DNA of 64,000 nucleotides from Tipula vernalis (GCA_958295665.1 OY282558.1:182072015-182136014); one strand, 5' to 3'. Shown: positions 32,918-44,892, counted from the stretch's first letter. The notes: generated by a model not told the origin, from the letters alone. A program made the numbers and translations.

Positions 32918-35091
32918 ATCCAGCTCCCCCATATACTCACGAGCTGAATGGCGTAGCAGAAAGATTTAATAGGACAATCATGGATAGAGCAAGGTGTTTG
33001 CTATCTGAAGCAGGGATCAGTAAGTGCTACTGGCCAGAATGTATAAAAACTGCAGCTTATATAGGAAACAGACTATTGACAAATACAATGATCAGGAAAA
33101 CACCTTTTGAGATATTTTTTGGAAGAAAACCTGATGTGTCAAATTTAAAAATTTATGGGAGCACAGTTTTTGTGAGAATCCCTGATGAGTGTAGAAAATC
33201 AAAACTAAATCCAAAAGCTACAGAAGGTATACTTGTAGGTTACACAGATATGGGATATAGAGTTTTAGTGGAAAATAACGTTATTGTAAGTCGTCATGTG
33301 AGATTTGTGGAAAAATCCGAAAATTACGTTAAGTTTACTGATGAAAGTGATCAAGAAAATGAAACAGAACAGGAAAACTATGATATGGGCGAAGAAGAAA
33401 AAGGCGAGACAGACAATGAGAGGAAAAATGAACAAAAAAATGTAAGAAATGAAGAAAATGAAGAAGTGAGGGAAAGACCACAACGAACTAGGAAGCTGCC
33501 AGCGAAATATGATGACCATATAGTATATGTTAATTTTTGTGATGCATGTATACCAGAAAACTATGAGGAAGCAATAAATAATACCGATTCCAAGAAATGG
33601 AGAAAAGCAATGGATGAAGAGATGCAGAGTCTAGAAAAAAATAAAACGTGGGATATAGTTGAAGAACCGACTGATAAGAAAACAATAGACGTGAAATGGA
33701 TTTACAAAATAAAGTCGAATGGAAAGTATAAAGCGCGTGTTGTAGCCAAAGGATTTCAACAAATGTATAACGAAAATGAAGAAATTTACTCCCCTGTTGC
33801 TAGGATGACAACTTTGAAAGTATTACTGTCAACATCATGTGTTTATGGTTGGCAAATTGAACAAATGGATGTAGAAACTGCGTTTTTAAATGGAATTATA
33901 AAAACTGAAGTATATATCTATCCACCCGATGGGTATAATGTTGAACCAAACAAAGTTTGTCTATTAAAGAAGTCATTGTATGGATTAAGAGAAAGCCCAC
34001 GCGATTGGTACGAATGCTTTCATGATTATATGACTAAAATTAATTTCAAAAGATCAAATCATGATTACTGTTTATATACAGGAAACATAAATAATGAATA
34101 TTTATATATAATTTTGTATGTTGATGACTTATTAATCATTGGGAAAAGTATCATCAGTATAGGTCATGTGAAACAAATGTTAAACAGTAAATTTAGCATG
34201 AAAGATTTGGAAAGAGTGAAACAGTATCTCGGTATAGACATAGAATATACCCCTAATGAAAAAAAGATGTATTTAAGTCAAGCTGAATACATCAAAAGCC
34301 TAGCAGAAAAATATAATGTCACAGAGTCGAAAAAATTTGAAACACCAATGGAAATTAATTTAAAATTGGAACCAAGTGAAAAAGTCAATGAGAAATTGAA
34401 ATACAGAAACTTAGTTGGAGCTTTGTTGTATATAGCAAATGGAACACGACCAGATGTGTCTTATTCGGTAAATTATTTAAGTCGTTTTCAAAACAGTTAC
34501 GATAATAATCACTACAATTATGCATTACGGGTACTGAAATACCTGTATCATACGCGGTCATTAAAGTTGACCTTCAGATCATCGTTCGATGAGGTGTTGG
34601 ATGCTTATGTGGATGCTGATTGGGCAGCAGATATAATAGATAGAAAGTCCACCACTGGAATTGTGATTAGAGTATTTGGAAATATTGTGAAATGGAAATC
34701 ACAGAAACAGAAGATAGTGTCTCGAGCTTCTACTCACGCGGAGTATTATGCATTAGCTGATTGTGTTGAGGAAGTTTTACCGATCAAAGGAGTATTAAGT
34801 GATATAGGCATAACAATTAATACAAGTGTTAAAATATATGAGGACAATAGTGGAGCTATTGCGTTAGCTAAAAATGGAAAATTCTGTAAGAATTCTAAGC
34901 ACATAGATATCAGTTATCATTTTGTGCACGATTTCGAAAAAAAGGGTCTAATTAATATTAAAAAGATTTCTACTGAGGATCAGATTGCTGATGTTTTTAC
35001 AAAGTCGTTGTGCAAAGCTAAATTTCAAAAATTTAGAAACCTTTTAGGAATTGAGGATTGTTCAAGGAACAGAATCAAGGAGGTGTGTTAA
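32839..35091 (+). pseudogene. Copia integrase C-part, reverse transcriptase and RNase H
   Basis: After the adenine-run break the frame continues with the second catalytic Asp (RCDNGKEY) and Glu (NGVAERFNRT) of integrase, then GKKPFEIFFGRKP-type and GILVGY motifs. An acidic linker follows (33330-33480). RT starts near 33690 (KARVVAKGFQQ, YSPVARMTT, QMDVETAFLNG, KSLYGLRESPRDWY) with catalytic YVDDLLI at 34117-34137. RNase H follows (DADWAAD near 34612, STHAEYYAL, EDNSGAI, KHIDISYHF). The stop at 35089-35091 is just before the 3' LTR and purine-rich AAGAAAG. No other break is seen, so the copy is nearly intact. Confidence 0.88.
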
Positions 35092-35096
35092 GAAAG

Positions 35097-35302
35097 TGTT
35101 TCTGTCCCTTTCAATACCCACCAATAGAATGCGTTGATGCATATCTAATTTGTTTTGAACTCTGAGTATAGAAGTCGTTGAGAAAAACAATAAAAATAAA
35201 ATAATAATCTTAGTACTGAATATAATCTGAGTACTGAAAATATACTAAATTTGATCAACAAAATATAGTTACAGAATATTGAAAACGGCCTTTTAATTAA
35301 CA
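35097..35302 (+). repeat. Copia 3' LTR
   Basis: Same length as the 5' LTR, with three substitutions. It is followed by TTAAG, the duplicated target. Confidence 0.95.
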
Positions 35303-35307
35303 TTAAG

Positions 35308-35757
35308 TATTTACGTTTTTATAGTAAATACTTTAAATAATTATTAAATTAAGAAGTACTGATAATTAATTTTGTTGGGGTAAAAATCAATCAGGACAGA
35401 TATTATTTTTCTTCAAACTTATTTGACGATTTTATATATTTTAATGTTTTCAACTACTACGATTCAAACTTAATTACAGGAAAAGTAAAACTGATTAGGT
35501 ACGTTACTTGTTTGCGCATATAAAGCTAATAAAAATGTTCATTAACTCGATTGAACTGATTTCTATGATTTTGTTTGCGCAAATAAATTACACAAACATA
35601 ATATGGCGATTAGGGTTAATACATAATTGCACAGATAGGCATGTGCAAAATAATTGGTCATACTTGTGTATTAGTTTAGGGAAAAGGTTAAAAAAATGTG
35701 AATTTTAACTGTGCAAACTATTGTTCTCCAAACTAAATTGTACATGTAGGGGCCGCT
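35308..35757 (-). repeat. Right arm and TIR of the Harbinger element
   Basis: About 450 bp continue the Harbinger element beyond the Copia insertion, ending in the right TIR (35737-35757) and the TAA duplication. It would hold the promoter region of the minus-strand MADF gene. No coding sequence. Confidence 0.75.
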
Positions 35758-35760
35758 TAA

Positions 35761-36270
35761 GATTTTCTGTTTTTGCTTGATTTTCCAAAAATTGAAAAAA
35801 ATTTGTTTGATTTGGTTCTCTTTTGAATTTACTCGTTTCATTTTGTTTTTTGCATTGCTTGCTTGTAAATGTTTTCCGAAAAATTTGCTTGCAAAGTATG
35901 AAGCAAACTCGATCTTACTTGTAAAATGTATTTAAAACTAAATTTTTGAAATAATGTAAACACCAACCAAACGGCACATTAGTTAATGCCTTGGCGTTTG
36001 GTTTGTGAAGTACAGTGCTCAAATTTAGCGATGTGATGAAAAAGAGATATTTTAGGTATTAAAGCTGCTAACTTCTAAAATTTTGATGTATGTAGGTATT
36101 CTAAGAATCTAAGCCAATAGCTTAAGAAATCTTTATAATAAATTAATATGGGGTTTGTTTCGTGTTTAACAAAAACATGAAAGCATTATCTTATGACGAC
36201 CAACTTCCAGACATCTAAGGAAAATGCATTCTGCAAAGGATACGTTTACCAAAACAATGAAAGCTCAGAC
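35761..36270. other. Unassigned AT-rich spacer
   Basis: No recognised gene, repeat end or RNA. It contains simple AT-rich DNA with a T-rich stretch near 35765-35860. Confidence 0.4.
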
Positions 36271-36279
36271 AATCTGGAT

Positions 36280-37225
36280 GTTTATTTATTCATTTATTTA
36301 TTAATTAATCAATCCTGGATAAAGCATCGCTTTTCTATCCCACACACTTACATAATGAATACAAAAAAAAAATTTGCGATTTATTCTTAACAAATTCAAA
36401 TAACACAATTCTAGCAAAAGTTTTAAAACTTCTAATCTCCACCGGAACCTGATATCAACTTGTAAACATAGTAAATAGCGGCGAGTTATTGAAAACATTA
36501 GAACAATTAACTGGCAGTATTATATTGCTATTTTGAGCAGAACCAATTTTTATTTTATTGTATAAATAAATAGGAACTTGATTATTGATAATTTTATAGA
36601 GTAGTAATAATGATCTATAATAAAAAAATTGAGTCATTGTGCAACCAAATAATTCTCTAAACTTGGCAGAGATATGATCATATTTTCTCATTCCAATGAC
36701 GTATCTGGCTATGTTGTTCAAAGTTACTTGTAAAATTTCCCTAGAGTTATAATCACAGCTCGTGTAAAGAAATTCAAAATACAAAGCATGGAAGATTGCC
36801 AGCGTTCTAGCAAGCAAAATCCTGACAGTTTTAGGACAAATGTTCTTATCGAGTTTCAATCCATATAATGTAGAGTTGATTTTACCACAAACCTTTATAA
36901 TCTGGGAATCCTATACGTGAATTTATTGTTAATAAAAGTGCCTAAGTTATTAACGCGATTTTGAAATGGGATTATTATATTATCAATGTATATATCTGGG
37001 ATGACTAAAAAATCACGCTTAGAAATGAAGATTGCCTGCGTTTTTGAAATATTTAATGAGAATCCATTAGATAAAGACCATTGTATTATGTTGTATAAAT
37101 CATTATTAATTTTATTAAAGGTTTCAGAGATATTATCCTTAACGCCCCGAGGTACATTTGACAATCTTCTGCATACAAATGATATTTCGAATCCAATCCA
37201 ATTCGAGTCAGTATTTGTTGTGCAG
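36280..37225 (-). pseudogene. LINE relic, 3' part of RT and tail
   Basis: On the minus strand, 37164-36895 reads ISETFNKINNDLYNIIQWSL, SNGFSLNISKTQAIFIS, the segment after the RT catalytic box in Jockey-like LINEs. 36859-36500 reads LLARTLAIFHALYFEFLYTS, NIARYVIGMRKYDHIS and RSLLLLYKIINNQVPIYLY, the usual C-terminal domain, then VPVEIRSFKTFARIVLFEF near 36450. The end toward 36280 is an (AAAT)n-like tail (on + TTTATTTATTCATTTATTTA), marking the LINE 3' terminus. It is 5'-truncated against BEL-like sequence at 37225 and frameshifted. Confidence 0.65.
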
Positions 37226-37229
37226 TGAA

Positions 37230-39480
37230 AAGGAACATCCGCTTTATAGGTGTGATAGTTTTATTAGTATGACGCCTTTGGAAACAGGAATGCGTTTGTT
37301 GCTAAATCCAGAAGATGTTTCAACTGTCTTGGATCTGGCCATTCAAATAAATTTTGTAAAGCCAGTAAGTGTAGAGTGTGCAATAAAAATCACAACACGT
37401 TGCCTCACTTAAATTACGAGCCAAGCCAGCTGATGAAGGAACGAGTAATCAAAATATAGTGACGGCGTTAACTACTGAAGCAGATCCTTCAGATCAAGAT
37501 AAATAAACCATGTTCGGTAAAAGTTTGAATACAGGAACCACAAAAATATTTGCAACGGCATTGGTCCTGATAATGAATGACCGAGGGAAATCACATTATT
37601 GTCGTGCGCTGCTAGACAGTGCAAGTTCGGAGAATTACATAATAAAAGCTTAATTCGACGTGTTCAACGTGTTTTGGACAGCTCCACAGTGACATTACAA
37701 CAACTTAACAATTCAATCAGAAGTTTTTGGGAGATCGAGAATATTTCACAAAAAACCTTCTGGTCAACTGAAGAAAGATTTTGTGAAGAAACTTATACTA
37801 AGCATGTGAAGAGAAATCAGCAAGGTCGTTATATCGTTAAGTTGCCACTACGCGAGAACATAACGAGATTGTGCGATACTAAGCAATTGGCTTTACATAG
37901 ATTTTTAATTATTGAAAAGAAATTGCAGCGGAACGAGTTATTAAAGGAACAGTACTGTAAGTTCATGGCAGAGTATCTAAGTTTAAATCATATGAAAAAG
38001 GTGAACGAGGATTTCGACAATCCGTCAGTGATGAAACATTATTTGCCCCATCACCCAGTGTTAAAACCCACGAGTAGCAGCACAAAACTTCGAGTGGTTT
38101 TTGACGCGTCTGCAAGGAGTGCAAATGGTTTATCCTTAAATGAAGTGATGTGCGCTGGCCCAAGTACACAATCTGAATTGTTTGATATAGTTTTACGTTT
38201 TAGGAAATATCGTTACGTAATCACAGCAGACATTTCAAAAATGTATCGACAGGTACTAGTAGATTCCACACAGGTGCCACTTCAACGAATATTTTGGCGT
38301 CCTAATCCATTTGATAAAATCAAAACATTTGAACTTTTAACTGTTACATATGGAACAGCATCGGCGCCGTTCTTAGCTACCCGTACGTTAAATCACTTAG
38401 TAGACGACGAATGTGCAGGAAGTGAATTGGCATCCATTGTGAAACGTGATTAATAATGACATATTAACAGGTGCAGACAATATCAATATATTACGTGAAA
38501 GAGTTCAAGAGTTGTGTCGTGTATTAGCTAAGGGTGGATTCCATTTACACAAATTGAGTTCAAATGATGATTTTGTGCTTCAAGATATACTAGTATATGA
38601 CCGTGATATTCTTCAGAATGAGTTGAATAATACAGAGACGATTAAAGCATTAGGGCTTTTTTGGCATCCAAGAGAAGATCAATTTTTCTTCGATATAAAT
38701 GACGATGCAACTTTGTCAAATACAAAAAGAACCATTTTTTCTCGTATATCAAGGTTATTTGACCCGTTGGGTTTCATTTCACTTATCATCACATGTGGAA
38801 AATTAATAATACAGGATTTGTGGAGATTAAACAAAGGTTGGAACGAGACACTCAATGAAGAATCATTAATGGTGGAATAAATTAACGGACGAATTACATT
38901 TAGTAAAGAAATTTACATTACATACCGAGACACATAGCTTGTGCAGAACCGATACGATTGGAACTACTCGTACATGGATATGCTAACGCTTCTCAGGATG
39001 CCTATGGAGCATGCCTATATATTCGTAGTATTGCTGTGATGAATAACGTACACTTGAGATTAGTATGCGCAAAGGGAAGTGTCGCACCGTTAAAGGTAAT
39101 TACCGTACCACGTTTGTAACTGTGTGCCGCTCAATTATTGACGCAACTCAGTAATTAGATACCAGGTCATGGGTAATTTGCCGCAGAACGTGCCGAACCC
39201 TCAGCACCATTTTCAATTACGGGAGTCGATAAATGTGGTCCGTTTTACGTAAAATAAGTAAAGAGACAACGAACACCTGACAAGGTGTATGTTGTTTTAT
39301 TTATTTGCTTCTGCACTAAATGCATACATTTGGAAATTGTTTCAGATTTGTCGTCAGACAAATTCGTTTTGGCATTAAAACGTTTTCTATATCGCAGAGG
39401 CAAACCAAATATCATTTGGTCAGAGCAAACCAAATATCATTTGGCCGTTGTTTTGTTGAAGGTTGCATTCCGCAATTAAT
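37230..39480 (+). pseudogene. BEL/Pao retrotransposon relic (gag zinc knuckle, PR, RT, RNase H, integrase start)
   Basis: 37230-37410 gives CSEKEHPLYRCDSF and a damaged zinc-knuckle region. Near 37600 the protease-like CRALLDSASSENYI appears. 37770-38450 is RT: RYIVKLPLRENI, HHPVLKPTSSSTKLRVVFDA, GPSTQSELFDIVLRFRKYRY, TADISKMYRQVLV and YGTASAPFLATRTLNHL. The catalytic YVDD box at about 38445-38465 is destroyed (stop codons and NND before ILTGADN). 38460-38880 continues ELCRVLAKGGFHLHKLSSN and RLFDPLGFISLIITCGK. RNase H words (YANASQDAYGACLYI) occur near 38970. After deletions, integrase-type ITGVDKCGPFYVK and CTKCIHLEIVSDLSSDKF lie at 39225-39360. Several stops and gaps make it dead. No LTR was identified. 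Confidence 0.75.
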
Positions 39481-39489
39481 AATTGTTTG

Positions 39490-40150
39490 TAAATATATGT
39501 TCGACTGGTGCTTGGTGCGCTTTATTGGGTTAGGTATGGTGTACGTTTATTTATTTAACGTTAACTTATTATTTTTATTATGTTTGGTATTTTATATTAA
39601 AGCATGGTCTTGAACGTTTTCACCGGTTAACTTGGATTGTTATTTAATTTTTAACAGTTTATTTTTATTAACATCCAACCACACGTCACTGCTCACAAAC
39701 TATTCATAATCAATTATTATTTAAATCATTAAATAGTCATTTTAACATAATTATTAATCCAACGTTTATTTAATTATCGTTTCTAATACCCAAAAGCTCA
39801 AAAGCACATCCCACTCAAAATTGTAACACTTTTCGGTAAAAATACATTTTGATTTTTCCCTTATAACATCACGTTTTCAATTACAGTCAATTAGCTAGAT
39901 AGCATTTTTATTTTTTTATTTATTTTTTTGCGCTGCTGTCACTAATCACAGTTAGATTGATTTACAAGACTTATGTATTGTAATCTTAAACCTTGTTGAA
40001 CACAATACTTTACTTAAAACTAACAAATGATTCCGTAACAAATCACAATTTAGTTCGTCTACCACCAAATTTATTATTTTTAAATCGTTCCGTTTAGATT
40101 ATCGAACAACAAAAAAAAAATCACGTTAGCTTTTTCAACTAAAAGCTTCG
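39490..40150. other. AT-rich stretch without recognised gene
   Basis: It could include leftover BEL/Pao sequence after the integrase fragment, but no LTR ends or coding motifs were found. Confidence 0.35.
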
Positions 40151-40393
40151 ATACAAACTATAGAATCCAGAACCGAAGCATTTCTCAGAACCGGTTTTTA
40201 GGTGCTAGAATTTTTTAAACCAGGGTACCCGGTTCTGGAACCGGTTCTAAAAATTTTTAAATTAAAAAATGTAATAATTTAGAAAAACGTTTTAAATCCA
40301 TTTTTATTAACAAAAAATCACATATAAATTCAATAATAAATAAATTCGAAATCGGAAGAATATATTTTTATATTTTGGTTCCTAACTTCCCCT

Positions 40394-41513
40394 TTACTTT
40401 CCTGCTTCCATTTTAGAATGTGATCTGTAGAAGCACAAAATATCCAAACTTTTGTCGTTTAGCCGTGACCGAATTTTGATGGCCATTTTTCCACAATCAG
40501 AAAACACGCTCTCTGATTCCACGCTGGTAGATGGTATTGAATTAAGGCTATCATAGCACCTATCCAGATTCTTTCTTCGATTACCCTCAACTTCAAAAAT
40601 AGCCAATTCTTTTTTTATAATATTGGTTATAATATTTTTGGTTCTTAATTGCGGAGTATTCGTGGAATTGACTTTCTTGTGAATTGCCCTATCGAGTTTT
40701 TCTTTCAAAGACAACAACGACATCATTTGTCTCCCACACTGCTCACATGAAACTGAAAGTAATTTTCCAACTTTTTGCATCACTGCGGCACCATCCGTCA
40801 TAATGCAAACAATGTCTTCGTGTAAGTTTAATCCAAATAACTCCAGCCTTTCTTCAATAAGTTTGATACAACTTCTGTCGGAAAAGATCCACGTACTCGA
40901 GCCAGTCCCAAATTAAAAAATTTACACTTAATATGCGCATTTATATTCAAATAACGCCGGTTCTTAGACGAAGTCCATTCGTCAAAAGAGAGGCTGAAAC
41001 GTTTACCTTGAGATTTCAAGTCTTGAAATTCAATCTTGTACTTTTGATGCAGAATTTTCCCATATTGCATTACCATGCCTCGAATTGTGGTAGCCAATTT
41101 TGGTATATCAAAACCACGAGCCATCAGTAATTTCCGCATCTCGACTGATGTTATAAAAATTTTGAATGGTAAACCATCGCTAGCCGTTATACGAGCTAGT
41201 ACAGCTTCGAGGGAGTTGTCTCACGAACAGTGAGGTAGTTTGTAATCGATGTTTTTTGTAATCGCTTTTCTGGTGGTGCTGCTGGTGTTGTACGTTTAGG
41301 TGCTGGTCTCTTTACAGGTTTTGTAACAATATTGTGAATTGATAACATGTGCTTGTGAAGAGAACTTGTTGTTCCACCAGATGTCTTCAATATTTTTTCA
41401 CACTTTTTGCACTTGGGACACTCACCTGAAGTGTCACGATAAAAATACTCCCACACTGGAGTTTTTTGAATGAGTAGTTGGCTGCACAACTCAAATTTGG
41501 CGTTTGTAGACAT
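40394..41513 (-). pseudogene. BED-finger hAT transposase, internally deleted
   Basis: The start at 41513 opens a BED-type zinc finger: VWEYFYRDTSGECPKCKKCE, then TSSLHKHMLSIHN (C..C...H....H). After a frame break near 41160, the RNase H core follows: RGFDIPKLATTIRGMVMQYG, RFSLSFDEWTSSKNRRYLNI (first Asp), VCIMTDGAAVMQKVGK near 40810 (second Asp). The insertion domain is almost wholly missing after SCEQCGRQ (near 40730). The C-terminal dimerisation region remains: IPSTSVESESVFSDCGKMA, then IRSRLNDKSLDILCFYRSH. Both deletion and frame breaks make it inactive. Confidence 0.8.
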
Positions 41514-41709
41514 GTCTTGGTTAATGGGGGTTTATAATAATTAGCATGAATATTTTTGTATAAACTATAATGTTTTTTTGCTTTCTAAAATAAAATTTTA
41601 TCGTATAATACTTACTGTCAGTTCAAATCTGGTTCAATTTAAATTTTAAAATAAATTATTAGTGTAAGCTTCTCTCACCTCACTAACCACCTTTCGACGT
41701 TTGAACGTT

Positions 41710-41885
41710 TGAACGTTTTCGTAGTTGTGTAAGTGTAAGAGTGGTAAAGAAAACATTTTAAATTATGTGTTTTCATTTTCTGAGACAAGCATATTTTTTC
41801 GTATTTCTGTCGTCTCTTTTTCGTAGTTGTGTAAGTGTAAGAGTGGAAAAGAAAAATTTTTAAATTATGTGTTTTCATTTTTTTT
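41710..41885. repeat. ~65-bp direct repeat, spaced ~101 bp, in the hAT 5' region
   Basis: TTTTCGTAGTTGTGTAAGTG (near 41716) and the same word near 41817 begin two near-identical units. Each ends AAATTATGTGTTTTCATTTT. They lie between the hAT start codon and the right TIR, that is, in the promoter region of the minus-strand transposase. Confidence 0.8.
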
Positions 41886-42510
41886 AATACGTTTTGTTGC
41901 AACATTGCTTTGTTTGTTTTTTAACGACTGAATGGAAATTTTTTTTTTTTAAAAAATAGACTTGAAAACCGGGTATTTGGCTGATATCAGAACCGCTTTT
42001 CGATGCCGGAAAAATTCCGGGATTCCCGGGAAATCGAGTACCGGGTACCCGGGATTGGATTCTATAATACAAACTATCTTATCGTCTTAATATGTACCAA
42101 AAAAACTCCCACATAATATTTTTAATTTAATCTTAATTTAATTCACTGCTTCTGCCCTTCATCAACTCAAAATTTCAACTCCCGATCTCACTTAGCTCAA
42201 ACAATTTTTCTTTTTCTTCTTCCCCTTCATCTTGTTCACATCTCATCAATAACATCAATTCCCCAGCACACAAAAAAAACCGATTTACCGAGAAAAAAAA
42301 ATTAATGATAATCATTGTTATCGCAACCAACAGAAAAATTATTCATTAACCCTCGAGTTGATACGATACAACGTTCATCGTAACAGTACAAATAACTGAA
42401 ATTTATAGTATGTACAGTTTATGTACCGTTTGTACTGAAATTTCTCCCAATTTCTATTAAAAAATATTTTTACAAACTCGCACTTCCTCTGCTTTTATCG
42501 TTTAACACTT

Positions 42511-42665
42511 AGGCTCGTATTTTTGAACAAGGATAAATCGACGGATTAATCCACAGTTTTCGAAAATCCGCTGATTTAGCCGAGGTTACTTTTGGTAATT
42601 TTAAACGCAGATAGATCCGTGGATTTTTTGTGTCTTAATTTTGAATGAAGCTAAAACCGACGATT
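42511..42665. repeat. Harbinger-type inverted repeat arm A (partner 46927-47080)
   Basis: GGCTCGTATTTTTGAACAAG, ATTAATCCACAGTTTTCGAA, GATTTAGCCGAGGTTACTTT and TTGGTAATTTTAAACG are mirrored almost base for base at 46927-47080. TTA precedes the first base. Pairing spans 4.6 kb. Confidence 0.75.
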
Positions 42666-43008
42666 TTCGAAATCAATTTTCGAATTAATAACTGCTTGCT
42701 GGGTCATTTGATTTATCATTTTTTTTTGGTTGTTTTCCTCCCTATATTTTTATGTTTTATACCATTGACAGACAAAAACATTATGGCAATAATCTCAGAT
42801 CGCGGTTTCAAATTCATTTTAAAAATTTGCTCAAAAAAGAAAATTGTTTCATATTCATCGAGTTTCAAACTATAGATTACGATAATCATGTTATGAAACA
42901 CAGTAATCCTAAAGTATTTAAATCGTGTTGTAGACACATACACTAAAAATAATAACTACCTAATCAAGAATTCGCGATTAGCTAATTTGTGTCTGTTTTG
43001 GGTATTAG

Positions 43009-44892
43009 CAGTGCTGCCGAAATGAGTATGGTCGGAGCATTTATACTACTTTCACCTAATCCGGCGAAAAACCCTAAAATGGATTTCTTGCAGTAATGTG
43101 TCTGACTGACTGATCGACTGACTGATTTTAGCAGATAATGTCAATTCAAACACAAAGATTTTTTTTTTAAGAATCGGGAGATTTGTTGGTAAAACTTACA
43201 TATTATGTACATGCCAAGGCTGGGCAGTAACGAATTACATGTATTTAAATTACGTAATTAAAATACAAATTACAATTTGTAATTTGTATTTTAATTACTC
43301 ATTTTCCAAGTAACAGTATCTTGTATTTTAATTACTTAAATTCTAAGTAATTGTAATTTGTATTTTAATTACCTCTTTTGAAATTTCTTATTTAAATTTT
43401 TACAAGGCTTAATGAAATCTGGTTCTAGAGCCATCAGTATAAAACCTAATCTTAATAATCGTTGTTCTAATGATAAGTTTATTGATTAAAAGAATTTTGT
43501 CAAATCAAATTTATCAATTTACAAATGTAAAGTAATTGTAATTTGTATTTTAATTACAAATTGTAATTCAAAGCAATTGTAACTTGTATTTCAATTACTC
43601 CACTGGAAAGTAATTGTAATTTGTATTTTAATTACTGAGTTTGCTGTAATTCGTAAAAGTATTTTAATTACTCAGTGTAATGTAATTTGCCCAGCCTTGT
43701 GTACATCAACGGTATAAAAACATCAGGGCACTCTGCAGGAGGCACCAAATAAACTCAAACATGGCAGAAAAGTCATGATTTTAACTAAAACCGTTTATCT
43801 GGTTTGGCTGAATATTTAGATTAGAACCTCCTGAACATAAAAATTATGCTACAGGACAAATTATCCAATCACTTAGTCTTGCCGGACAAAAACGATGTAT
43901 GGAAGTCTGTATTTGCAATATTCTTATATCCTTCCTTAGTAGATTAGGACTTCTTGAATATAAAAATAATACTTTAAGAAAACTGCAGTCACTTAACCTT
44001 TCCAAATTAGAAACTTGAATGGAAGTGTGGATTTATGCAGTGTAATATGGCGAATTTTACTCATTCAATATGCCTGCAAATCAAAATTCTCAAATCGTTT
44101 CTTTGGGTCAAAGTTTAGGTTAAAACCTCGAGAGTATAAAAAATGTTGCTGTATATTACAACCAAAGAAATAATTTGAGAATATTGATTTCAGGCGTATT
44201 ACATGATTTAAATTTGGTTTAACCACACCACACTGCATTTGAATAAAATTCAGGAGATCTGAAAGTAAAGTAACAATAACCTAAGCTTTAGTTCCAATTT
44301 GTGACATTTTTTAGTGTAACTGGGCCCTAGGTCGGATTTAGGTAGGAACATACTGTAGATTTGTCTAGCATTGACATTTCTTTAAATCGCTCTAAAATAT
44401 ATTCCAACTATCAAAAATTATCTTTATGAAAAGACGATAGCCCGCATATTTAACATGTCTGAATTGAGTTATCTGCCAAGATGACTGCCAATAAACAGCA
44501 AAAAATTAAACTAAAGTGAAAAAATTATAAAAGAAAATCGAGAAAATGACGCAAGCAAAAACCCAGCTACCTCCCAAATTATAAGAGTTTCTTTAAGTTA
44601 TATTATAAAAACCATTTTGTTTTTGGTTTAGGGCTCTCTATTTTACTAATTTAATACTAAAGCTTTAGCTTGGGAAGCCATAGTTATGCTTTTGAAAATT
44701 AAAAGTGGTTCGAAGTTAAAGTTGCCCTCAGATAAATTTTCATTTTATATATGACGTAAAATTTAGCTATAGGTGAAAACTGCTGAAAATTTCGCTTACG
44801 ATTTCACTAATTGAAAATATCTGTGATTTCGTGAAGAGTTAATACAAAACTTGAAAGATACTCCGCTTAAAGTTTTTAGAACGGCAGCACTG
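43009..44892. mobile_element. Non-autonomous hAT-like element, TSD (G/A)GTATTAG
   Basis: CAGTGCTGCCG at 43009 and CGGCAGCACTG ending 44892 are perfect 11-bp inverse ends. GGTATTAG (43001-43008) and AGTATTAG (44893-44900) flank it, matching in 7 of 8 positions. No transposase is seen. Interior paragraphs repeat loosely (TTAGGTTAAAACCTCGAGAG, TTAGATTAGAACCTCCTGAA). It sits within Harbinger-like sequence and contains another hAT-type MITE. Confidence 0.75.
43214..43699. mobile_element. hAT-type MITE with internal TAATTAC palindromes
   Basis: CCAAGGCTGGGCAGTAACGA at the left and TGCCCAGCCTTG at the right are inverse ends. TGTACATG (43206-43213) and TGTACATC (43700-43707) flank them. The interior is built from repeated GTAATTTGTATTTTAATTAC units, many in inverted orientation. 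It is nested inside the 43009-44892 element. Confidence 0.75.

Larger units (their letters stand above)
30879..35302 (+). mobile_element. Ty1/Copia LTR retrotransposon, nearly complete
   Basis: Two 206-bp LTRs (30879-31084, 35097-35302) begin TGTT and end AACA. They are flanked by TTAAG at 30874-30878 and 35303-35307. I count three substitutions between them, about 1.5%, implying a recent insertion. Between them come a primer-binding site, gag, protease, integrase, RT and RNase H in Copia order (integrase before RT). It interrupts the Harbinger element and is therefore younger than it. Confidence 0.95.
28229..35757. mobile_element. PIF/Harbinger element with two oppositely oriented genes, split by Copia
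   Basis: The ends AGCAGCCCCTACATGTACAA (28229) and, inverted, AGCGGCCCCTACATGTACAA (to 35757) differ at one position. They are flanked by TAA at 28226-28228 and 35758-35760, the TWA-type 3-bp duplication expected of Harbinger. Removing the Copia element and its extra duplication copy leaves about 3.1 kb, a normal length for an autonomous copy. It carries a DDE transposase on + and a MADF-domain protein on -, the standard two-gene set. Both genes carry disabling changes. An additional TIR-like word, TACATGTAGGG, lies inverted at 28367. Confidence 0.85.
40159..42066 (-). mobile_element. hAT transposon with 8-bp ATACAAAC duplications
   Basis: TATAGAATCCA at 40159 and TGGATTCTATA ending 42066 form 11-bp perfect terminal inverted repeats. 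ATACAAAC flanks both sides (40151-40158, 42067-42074), an exact 8-bp duplication typical of hAT. Both ends carry GC-rich subterminal GAACCGG, GGTACCCGG and CCCGGG words, probably transposase-binding sites. It is 1.9 kb, with an internally deleted transposase gene on -. Confidence 0.88.

Noticed and set aside
31594..33519. Minus-strand open frames opposite the Copia gag-pol
   Set aside because: They are hydrophobic shadows of the + strand coding sequence, with no family motif.
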